Assembly (NCBI GenBank): GCA_963820995.1
Contig: CAWGCL010000006.1
Span: 1 to 64,000 of the forward strand
Source: JAGTVG01 sp963820995
Lineage (GTDB): Bacteria; Bacteroidota; Bacteroidia; Cytophagales; Cyclobacteriaceae
Direction of reading: 5' to 3'
Length of the DNA: 64,000 nt
Made by a program: the position numbers and the translations under genes. This document shows positions 57,545 to 64,000 of the stretch, piece by piece (position 1 is the first letter of the stretch; every line of letters begins with the position of its first letter). Below the pieces are notes generated by a model, which made no database searches, was not told the origin of the DNA, and worked only from the letters and a program-made list of their open reading frames with translations.

Positions 57545-58819
57545 ATGGTAAAACTCTTCAGGTTGGTTTTGATATTCAGCATTTCAATTGTTATTGGATT
57601 GAATGTGTCTAAAGCTGCATATATACTTATCCCTATGGATAACAGCCAGTCAAATCATTTGAAAGCATATGGGATTGCCTATTGGACTTTGCAGAATGAA
57701 GTTGAAATCGACTGGTTACTCAATTACCGTGGTGGAAGTTTTATGTTGAAGTATTTTCAGAAGCTTGAAAACGAATTGATCATACGAAATGTTGGATATA
57801 CGGTCATTTCGGATGCCCAATACAATCAGATACTTAATGAGATCTCAAGCCCCTCTTCCAATACGGATGTAATGAAACTGGAGAAAGCGCCCAGAATTGC
57901 CGTTTACTCCCCAAAAAGCAATCAACCCTGGGACGATGCTGTTACATTGGTTCTGACATATGCCGAAATACCGTATGATGTCATTTTTGATGATGAAGTA
58001 ATGTATGATGATTTACTCAAATACGATTGGTTACACCTGCATCATGAAGATTTTACCGGGCAATATGGAAAATTTTACAGGAACTACCGGAACTTTCCAT
58101 GGTATATACAACAACAACAGGAGTTTGAAGCAAGTGCCCGGAAACACGGATTTCAGAAAGTCTCCCAACTGAAATCGGCTATTGTAAAAAAAATTAAGCT
58201 TTATGTTCTTGGTGGTGGATTTCTATTTGCGATGTGCTCTGCCACTGATACATTTGATATTGCACTTTCTGCAGATGGTGTTGATATTTGCGAATATATG
58301 TATGATGGTGATCCGGCTGATCCCGCAGCCCAGAAGAAATTGTCTTTTGAAAATACGCTGGCCTTTAAAGATTTCAAACTTGTACGGGATCCGCTTGAGT
58401 ATGAGTTCTCAAATATTGATCAAAATACACAGGACAGAAATATCCTGGCTGAAAATGACTTTTTTACCCTCTTCGAATTTTCGGCCAAATGGGACCCAAT
58501 ACCCACTATGCTCACGCAGAACCATGAAAAAATTGTTAAAGGATTTATGGGACAGACTACAGCCTATAAAAAGAGCTTGATAAAACCTGAAGTCGTTATT
58601 ATGGGTGAAAATAAAGACCTGAATGAAGCTAAATATTTACATGGGATACAGGGAAAAGGATTTTTTACCTTTTACGGTGGGCATGACCCTGAAGATTATC
58701 AACACATTGTTGGGGAAGAGCCCACTGACCTGAACTTGCATCCAAATTCACCAGGTTACCGATTAATCTTAAATAATATACTCTTCCCGGCAGCCAAGAA
58801 GAAAAAGCAGAAAACCTGA
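57545..58819 (+). CDS. Secreted 'asparagine synthetase B'-named family protein (GATase-like)
   Basis: 424-residue protein with a signal peptide (MVKLFRLVLIFSISIVIGLNVSKAA). It belongs to a well-conserved Bacteroidota family often labelled asparagine synthetase B, but neither an N-terminal Cys nor a synthetase ATP-pyrophosphatase motif is visible. Recognisable blocks: AAYILIPMDNSQSNHLKAYG, DWLLNYRGGSF, YDWLHLHHEDFTGQYGKF, GGGFLFAMCSATDTFDIAL near residue 226, GHDPEDYQHIVGEEPTDL and a basic end FPAAKKKKQKT. The GGG...MCS block resembles the nucleophile elbow of class I amidotransferase/ThuA-type folds. The true function is unknown; a periplasmic hydrolase or structural role is possible. It is 13 bp upstream of the TrmJ-like gene. 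Confidence 0.85.
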   Translation: MVKLFRLVLIFSISIVIGLNVSKAAYILIPMDNSQSNHLKAYGIAYWTLQNEVEIDWLLNYRGGSFMLKYFQKLENELIIRNVGYTVISDAQYNQILNEISSPSSNTDVMKLEKAPRIAVYSPKSNQPWDDAVTLVLTYAEIPYDVIFDDEVMYDDLLKYDWLHLHHEDFTGQYGKFYRNYRNFPWYIQQQQEFEASARKHGFQKVSQLKSAIVKKIKLYVLGGGFLFAMCSATDTFDIALSADGVDICEYMYDGDPADPAAQKKLSFENTLAFKDFKLVRDPLEYEFSNIDQNTQDRNILAENDFFTLFEFSAKWDPIPTMLTQNHEKIVKGFMGQTTAYKKSLIKPEVVIMGENKDLNEAKYLHGIQGKGFFTFYGGHDPEDYQHIVGEEPTDLNLHPNSPGYRLILNNILFPAAKKKKQKT

Positions 58820-58832
58820 TTTCCTTTAGTAG

Positions 58833-59522
58833 ATGAAAATCTCCTTCATATTAGTGGAACCCGCTGTTCCCGAGAATATAGGTGCTTCAGCCCGTGCAAT
58901 CAAGACTATGGGATTTGAGGATTTATGTCTTGTAAATTCTTCCAACCATCTGGATAAAAAGTCAAGAATCCTGGCTCATGCCTCAGCAGATATACTTGAA
59001 AGCGCAAAAATGTATAAGGATTTTAGTCAAATGGCGTCTGACTTTGATTTCCTAATAGCCACTTCCGCTAAGCGCAGGAGAACAAATGAAAATTATGTTC
59101 CAGCTGATAAATTATCAGATTTTTTATTAGATAGAAAGGGTAATTTCAACCGGGTTGGAATACTGTTTGGACGGGAGGAATCAGGTCTGACCAATGATGA
59201 GATCAGGAAATGTGACCTTATCACCTATGTACCCATAGCCAATCCTTATCCATCACTGAATCTGTCCCAAGCGGTAATGATTTATGCATATTTGTTGTCG
59301 CCTGATATTAGTAAAGAACCTACGAAAGAAACCGTACAAAATTCAAACGAAAGTTTATCTGCCCTTAAAGGGAAGGTGAAAGAATTGCTAGAAGAAATAG
59401 AAATTAAACAGAATCATATCATTGGTCCCAGGATCATGGAAAGGTTATCTTACCTGAAAAAGGAAGACATTTCTTTATTACATTCTACTTGTAATTCACT
59501 GCTAGAGAAGATGAAAAGATAA
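58833..59522 (+). CDS. tRNA/rRNA methyltransferase, TrmJ-like (SpoU family)
   Basis: 229-residue SPOUT enzyme, probable 2'-O-methyltransferase. The order of motifs matches TrmJ: FILVEPAVPENIGASARAIKTMGF at the start (motif 1), VGILFGREESGLTNDEIRKCD near residue 107 (motif 2) and IANPYPSLNLSQAVMIYAY near 140 (motif 3, the knotted SAM site). E. coli TrmJ modifies tRNA position 32; the target here is inferred only. It lies directly behind the GATase-like gene and converges on the porin gene with a 5-bp gap. Confidence 0.9.
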   Translation: MKISFILVEPAVPENIGASARAIKTMGFEDLCLVNSSNHLDKKSRILAHASADILESAKMYKDFSQMASDFDFLIATSAKRRRTNENYVPADKLSDFLLDRKGNFNRVGILFGREESGLTNDEIRKCDLITYVPIANPYPSLNLSQAVMIYAYLLSPDISKEPTKETVQNSNESLSALKGKVKELLEEIEIKQNHIIGPRIMERLSYLKKEDISLLHSTCNSLLEKMKR

Positions 59523-59527
59523 TTTCT

Positions 59528-61366
59528 TTAGTCATAGAACATCCAGCTCAAGCCCAGATCAAAACCTTTTGGCTGTCCGGGGTAATATGGACTCGCAAAG
59601 TATCCTTTACCGGTTTTTTGATTTATATAGGCATATTTAAGGAATAACCTTACTGTTTTGATCTTGATGTTTACAAATACATCAGCTAAAAAATAACTGG
59701 GCATATCAAAATCATTTTGTAAATAAAACTGCTGTGTAACCGGATCATAACCATCAGCAAAGTAGTTGCTCTGGTAATGCGTATTTAAGCCAATAGACAT
59801 TAGCAATTTCTCATTAAACATGAACCTTGAATAATAAATGCTTGAATTAACAAATATAGGCGGTATCCTGAAAACATCCCTCGCCTCTTCATCTCCCGAT
59901 TTGAAAGTGTATATAAGTTGATTGTTCCAGTGCAGGTATTTGCCAAACTGAAAGTTCAGATAGATCCCTGGAGAATATAATTGGGCAAACCCAGAAGCCT
60001 GGCTTGGCATTTTATCTTCATTAAAATATATATAATTCTTTAGCATGGATAGGGTTAAAAACGGCCTGATATCAATCTTCTTAATGGGGATTTTAAATAA
60101 AGCCTTGATATTATCTGATTGAACCGAGACAAAATTATTATACCATTCGTAATGATTGCTGAAGTATCTCTCATGGATAAAACCTGGATCATACATCATA
60201 CGTTGATAAGACAATTCCCAGAAACGGTTCTCGTAAACACCTTGGATCTTATGGTTGCCATTATTCAACATCAATTCCCCTTCAATTGCGAGATAGTAGG
60301 AACTATCATTATCATACCTTAAGCTTCCTCCCACATATCCTTCTGTCCTGTTTTCTATATCAGTAAGGTAGTTTTGATAGAATTTGACTTGACGATACCT
60401 ATAATAAGCATTGTAAAATGCTTTTTTCCAATCGCCCTTCACACCGGCCTCATTTGTAATATCATTAATCTTGTTTTTATTCCATGTTTCTGATGTATTA
60501 AACAGGATTTGATCATAGTACTCCCGGTTAACAGACAAATTTGGATCTGAATAATAATTTGAGATTAGAGAGGAATAAAATTCATTATATATAGCAAAGG
60601 CAGGATTTAATTTATACTGCTGGTATAAATAGTATTTTATATTTAACTCAGTACTGGTGACGTCTTCCAGATTTAGCTCGGCATTTTCGTTGAAGGAATC
60701 ATTGATAGTTACAAACCCTGTTGTATCCACACCACCACTTTCAGCTACTTTATGATTCTTCCTCGTGTATGCTCCAAGGGCAAAATAATTACTGTCAGGC
60801 GTCCAATAGTACATATAGAAGTTGTAAGACAGTCCACGAACCGCATTATCACCTCTTCCGGTACTACTGATCTGCTTATCCATTGTATACCACTTTAGAT
60901 TAAATCCAAAATTCCAATTTGGCTTAATATTCTGGCTGAATGAAATGTCTGTTATATTTCTGTTTCCTGATCCGAAAACTACATATAAATCGGTGTGAGG
61001 TGAACGTGTATCAAACAATTTGATATCCTCAACTGGTAATCCAAATAATGAATAAGTATAATAGCCGGAAGTCCTCCCAATTATTGAAGGTGGTTCATAA
61101 AACATATTTTTTGTTGAAGTTCCAACAAGTCCCAGGTCCTGAAGTTTGTATCTTCCCGTCTCCATAGGTGAAAACCGTTCAAAACCAATTATCGTTGTGT
61201 CTGGATGTGAAGATACCTCCCTGTTGAATTTTATATCTTTTAAGTATTTGAAATTGGTTGTGGTAGGTCCATAAACAGTTTGTGTTGAATCATCCAGAAT
61301 CTGGGAGAACAGGTCGCTTGCAATCAATAGCAATAAAAAACTCAGGAAAAATAGTTTCTTGCACAC
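59528..61366 (-). CDS. Putative porin (Porin_10-like)
   Basis: Outer-membrane beta-barrel protein of 612 residues, starting with GTG directly after the lpxK stop. Signal peptide MCKKLFFLSFLLLLIASDLFSQ. The N-terminal part (DDSTQTVYGPTTTNFKYLKDI ... GYYTYSLFGLPVEDIKLFDTRSPHTDL) is followed by many alternating aromatic strands and a terminal QPKGFDLGLSWMFYD, as in the Bacteroidetes 'putative porin' family. A possible nonspecific porin. Co-transcribed with lpxK. Confidence 0.88.
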   Translation of the reverse strand: MCKKLFFLSFLLLLIASDLFSQILDDSTQTVYGPTTTNFKYLKDIKFNREVSSHPDTTIIGFERFSPMETGRYKLQDLGLVGTSTKNMFYEPPSIIGRTSGYYTYSLFGLPVEDIKLFDTRSPHTDLYVVFGSGNRNITDISFSQNIKPNWNFGFNLKWYTMDKQISSTGRGDNAVRGLSYNFYMYYWTPDSNYFALGAYTRKNHKVAESGGVDTTGFVTINDSFNENAELNLEDVTSTELNIKYYLYQQYKLNPAFAIYNEFYSSLISNYYSDPNLSVNREYYDQILFNTSETWNKNKINDITNEAGVKGDWKKAFYNAYYRYRQVKFYQNYLTDIENRTEGYVGGSLRYDNDSSYYLAIEGELMLNNGNHKIQGVYENRFWELSYQRMMYDPGFIHERYFSNHYEWYNNFVSVQSDNIKALFKIPIKKIDIRPFLTLSMLKNYIYFNEDKMPSQASGFAQLYSPGIYLNFQFGKYLHWNNQLIYTFKSGDEEARDVFRIPPIFVNSSIYYSRFMFNEKLLMSIGLNTHYQSNYFADGYDPVTQQFYLQNDFDMPSYFLADVFVNIKIKTVRLFLKYAYINQKTGKGYFASPYYPGQPKGFDLGLSWMFYD

Positions 61367-62419
61367 TTAATCTTCTGTTTTATCTAGCACCTTCCGAATG
61401 AATTCTTCAAATTCTGCTTCATTTTGAGCAAATTTATAGGTTATCGGTTGAAAAAATACAGGATATTCCATTAAAATGTCCTTTAACTCTGTACCTTCTA
61501 GGCGCATAATATCCTTTTCCGTAAATAAAATACCGATTCCATCTCCTTGATAGCTCTTGAAATCAGTGACAATTCGTTTCAGGTCTTTTCTTGAAAAATA
61601 GTGATGGTCCGAAAAACTAATGTGCTTTAGCAATTGATAATTTTTATCTATGAAATCAACTAAAGGCTTTGGCTCAGCTATCGCAGTAACCAATATAACT
61701 TTTTCAAATAGATTATTTCCCTTATTAAAAATGGGAACTGGTTTTCCATATTCAATATTCATATAAAAGATCTGAACATTTTTTCTTACATACCTTGAAA
61801 TGGAATTATTTATCTGATTTATATCCTCTTCATCCAGATCAGCCGGACATTTTGTTACTATTATTACATCTGCACGGTCAGCATTTTTTCTAGATTCCCG
61901 AAGGTTACCGGCTGGCAAGAGTAGATCATTGTAAAAAGGTCTGTTATAATCAGTTAAAAGTATGTTGCATGAAGGGCTGATTCTTCTATGTTGATAGGCA
62001 TCATCAAGGAGGATAAGGTCTGTTTCAGGCAGGGAACTAAGAATATGTGGAATAGCAAACAACCTGTCTTCGCATACAGCTACTCCAATTTCATTGTTAA
62101 ATTTTTTGTAGTATTGAAAAGGTTCATCACCGATCGTTTTTGCATTGTCATCCTTACCAGCTATAATGAATCCATTTGTTTTTCTTTTATAACCCCGGCT
62201 TAGGGTAACAATTTTGTTGCTCCCCCTGAGCAAACTGATCAAATATTCGACAAGAGGGGTTTTGCCCGTTCCTCCAACTGTTAAATTCCCTACTGAAATG
62301 CTAGAGACTTGCAGATCAAATGACTTAAAAAAATGTTTATCATAAAGCCAATTACGAATGCTGGTAACCAGCTGGAAAATCACGGAAAATGGAAAAAGTA
62401 ATAACCTTATGTACTTCAT
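61367..62419 (-). CDS. lpxK: Tetraacyldisaccharide 4'-kinase
   Basis: 350-residue inner-membrane-associated kinase that adds the 4'-phosphate to the lipid A precursor. The P-loop GGTGKTP is at residues 49-55, preceded by the membrane-binding N-terminus RLLLFPFSVIFQLVTSIRNWLYD. Later blocks ILLDDAYQHRRISPSCNILLTDYNRP, LPAGNLRESRKNADRADVIIVTKCP and FSDHHYFSRKDL are family hallmarks. It precedes the putative porin gene with no gap. Confidence 0.96.
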   Translation of the reverse strand: MKYIRLLLFPFSVIFQLVTSIRNWLYDKHFFKSFDLQVSSISVGNLTVGGTGKTPLVEYLISLLRGSNKIVTLSRGYKRKTNGFIIAGKDDNAKTIGDEPFQYYKKFNNEIGVAVCEDRLFAIPHILSSLPETDLILLDDAYQHRRISPSCNILLTDYNRPFYNDLLLPAGNLRESRKNADRADVIIVTKCPADLDEEDINQINNSISRYVRKNVQIFYMNIEYGKPVPIFNKGNNLFEKVILVTAIAEPKPLVDFIDKNYQLLKHISFSDHHYFSRKDLKRIVTDFKSYQGDGIGILFTEKDIMRLEGTELKDILMEYPVFFQPITYKFAQNEAEFEEFIRKVLDKTED

Positions 62420-62493
62420 TCAAATGAAGATATGATACAATAATACCTAAGCAAATCTGTACAAATATAGTATTAAATTAAACCGGTGGTGAT

Positions 62494-63078
62494 TTAATCG
62501 TTATTTTCCTGCTCCAAGGTCTGAGCAACGAGCGATTTCAACATAATTAGTTTTTTAGGAGAGATATTATTGTCTTTATATTCTTCTATTGGCTTTCCCT
62601 GGTGTTTGATTAATTTGTTTATTCTATCCCAATTTAGCTTATAGTCGGAATAACCAGATTTTTTCATTTTTTTGGAAAGCTGAACATAAAAATACCTGAT
62701 ATAAGGTTTCTTCCAATTCAATTTATAAATATCAACTTTGTAATGCTCACCAATAGCTAATATTTCACGGTTTATCTTTTTGTTTTGCTCAAGAACATCG
62801 AGAGATCTGCGTAAGATCTTTTCATTTATGTTTGTTTCCTTTTTTTCCTGTTCTTCTGTAGGTTCCTTCTCCTTCAACCCACTAATGGTTTTAAGTAATT
62901 CCTGTAGCTGATGTTCAATTACTTTAAAAAGAGATTGCTGTTCATCATATTGTGCTTTAATCTTGATGATCTGCTCAATAAGATCCTTCTTTTTTATCTT
63001 CTTTTTAATCGCCTTTTTATCTGACTCAGACTGAAGATAAGAGTTTAATACATCATACAAGGAATCCCTTTCTGTCAT
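62494..63078 (-). CDS. Coiled-coil hypothetical protein
   Basis: 194-residue charged protein with a long predicted coiled coil (residues about 20-110, Lys/Glu rich: KKIKKKDLIEQIIKIKAQYDEQQSLFKVIEHQLQELL). The C-terminal part has aromatic positions (NWKKPYIRYFYVQLSKKM). There is no signal peptide. I do not recognise it. It lies 74 bp upstream of lpxK on the same strand. Confidence 0.65.
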   Translation of the reverse strand: MTERDSLYDVLNSYLQSESDKKAIKKKIKKKDLIEQIIKIKAQYDEQQSLFKVIEHQLQELLKTISGLKEKEPTEEQEKKETNINEKILRRSLDVLEQNKKINREILAIGEHYKVDIYKLNWKKPYIRYFYVQLSKKMKKSGYSDYKLNWDRINKLIKHQGKPIEEYKDNNISPKKLIMLKSLVAQTLEQENND

Positions 63079-63601
63079 CTGAGGTTTGAATTAATTTGTT
63101 TTGGAAATAGAATAGATGAAATCACCCCTCCCAAGTTAATAAACGACTAAATGTAATGCTATGCTATGTATAAACCCTTTGGCCATATTCTATTGATAAT
63201 AATTATATTTCTAAATTATCCAGAAATTAATAATCAGTAAATTGTAAAAATATTAAAAAACCGGATTAAATATAATTTAAATCCAATAAAATAACTTATA
63301 AATACAATTAATATTGTTGCAAACCTTAAGAACTATTTCTTCTATTCCGTTTGTTAAACTGACCACTCCCCAATCTGATAAGTATATAATTCATTCGATC
63401 ACCTTGACTATCAGATCTGTCAATTTTATAGTAAATGTTAACTGAGATTAACTGTTTACAATCTAAGGTAAATATCGAAAGAATACAATTAAAAACGAAT
63501 ATAATTATAAAAAAATCAAAACTTTTATTTCAAAGCAAGATTTAATAGCATATTTCTTAGATTTGATTGATTAATAGAAGTAAACATTAATTAAGGAAAC
63601 T
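63079..63601. other. Divergent gap before the Nif3-like gene
   Basis: 523 bp, very AT-rich, shared by two divergent genes. It holds an imperfect hairpin near 63434-63462 (GTAAA T GTTAA / TTAAC TG TTTAC). No tRNA, ncRNA or gene that I can support. Confidence 0.5.
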
Positions 63602-64000
63602 ATGGCAAAAATCAATGATATTATTATGCATCTTGAGCAAATTGCTCCGCCCCTTCTGCAGGAAGATTATGATAATGCCGGTTTGTTAACTGGAAGTAAA
63701 AATCAGGAAATTGCAGGAGTTTTGATTAGTCTTGATGCCACAGAAGCTGTTATTGATGAAGCCATCAGTTTAGGTTTTAATTTAGTTATCTCCCATCACC
63801 CGATTATTTTCAGGGGATTAAAAAAAATAACAGGTTCAAATTATGTAGAAAGGACTATTATAAAAGCTATAAAAAACGATATAGCCCTTTATGCTATACA
63901 TACAAACCTGGATAATGTTAAAAATGGGGTCAATAAAAAAATTGCAGACAAATTAGGACTTGCAGATGTCAGGATCTTAAAGTCAAAGGTCTCGGGTTTA
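63602..64000 (+). CDS. Nif3-like dinuclear metal centre protein (partial)
   Basis: The first 133 codons of a Nif3/YbgI family gene, cut by the window end. The start MAKINDIIMHLEQIAPPLLQ is followed by EDYDNAGLLTGS, VLISLDATEAVIDEAI, the metal-binding ISHHPIIFRGLKKI (His-His near residue 67) and AIHTNLDNVKNGVN. The family binds two metal ions; its physiological role is debated (a GTP cyclohydrolase-like activity has been proposed for some members). The 3' end and any insert domain are outside the window. Confidence 0.92.
   Translation, partial: MAKINDIIMHLEQIAPPLLQEDYDNAGLLTGSKNQEIAGVLISLDATEAVIDEAISLGFNLVISHHPIIFRGLKKITGSNYVERTIIKAIKNDIALYAIHTNLDNVKNGVNKKIADKLGLADVRILKSKVSGL

Noticed and set aside
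1..64000. CRISPR arrays, transposases, integrases, phage genes, rRNA or tRNA genes
   Set aside because: I looked through genes and gaps and saw no regularly spaced repeats, no transposase or integrase motifs, and no cloverleaf-like segments.

Overview
The window is about 37% GC and reads as a chromosomal segment of a free-living Bacteroidota, most likely Cytophagales (inferred from gene content, not from a tree). Pointers are a subtilisin-like protease with a type IX secretion (Por) C-terminal domain, a TonB-dependent receptor with a carboxypeptidase-regulatory-like N-domain, a Porin_10-type putative porin, many lipoproteins, gyrase and topoisomerase IV subunits of the Bacteroidetes type, few Shine-Dalgarno sites, and one clear TAnnTTTG promoter box.

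Layout. 0.7-8.6 kb (+): a polyol/sugar cluster with a Gfo/Idh/MocA oxidoreductase, an RbsB-RbsA-RbsC type ABC importer, a mannitol-dehydrogenase-family enzyme and a zinc sorbitol/xylitol-type dehydrogenase. A YCF48-like propeller lipoprotein follows. 9.9-16.5 kb: a carbohydrate/organic-acid locus with a GHL10-type glycosidase, a TolB-like propeller lipoprotein, a short-chain dehydrogenase, an amidohydrolase and a DUF4838 protein. It carries three copies of an intergenic GGGTAGGGG motif. 16.8-23 kb (-): a GDCCVxC zinc-ribbon protein, a structured noncoding stretch, a TPR protein, gyrA and two uncharacterised proteins. 23.2-27.5 kb (+): a MacB-like ABC efflux operon (ATPase, two permeases, HlyD adaptor). 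27.6-37.4 kb (-): a small secreted protein, TonB receptor, rpe, T9SS serine protease, lipoprotein, CNT nucleoside transporter, bifunctional nuclease, etfA and etfB. 37.4-47.3 kb: a small TPR protein (+), then on the minus strand rplT, rpmI, infC, thrS, a TPR lipoprotein, parC and parE. 47.5-54.3 kb: a membrane protein, small lipoprotein, ROK kinase, class II aldolase, MFS sugar transporter and M28 peptidase. 54.5-64 kb: an outer-membrane gene remnant, mtaB, a MacB-type permease, a secreted GATase-like family often called 'asparagine synthetase B', a TrmJ-like methyltransferase, a putative porin, lpxK, a coiled-coil protein and the start of a Nif3-like gene cut by the window end.

The genes suggest a heterotroph with two sugar-uptake routes. 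One is the ABC importer feeding NAD-dependent polyol oxidation. The other is an MFS symporter beside a ROK kinase and fructose-bisphosphate aldolase.

The most striking global feature is 13 frame disruptions in nine loci. Apart from one near position 410 they fall in two blocks (about 10-13 kb and 46.8-57 kb), while roughly 34 kb between them is clean. Because the essential gene parE is hit, many are probably indel errors in the assembly, but some loci may be true pseudogenes. I did not find a clear new defence, CRISPR or mobile system. The best candidates for undescribed biology are the repeated GGGTAGGGG element, the structured region at 17.19-17.28 kb, the ParC tail with repeats and a clamp-binding-like end, and the secreted GATase-like family.
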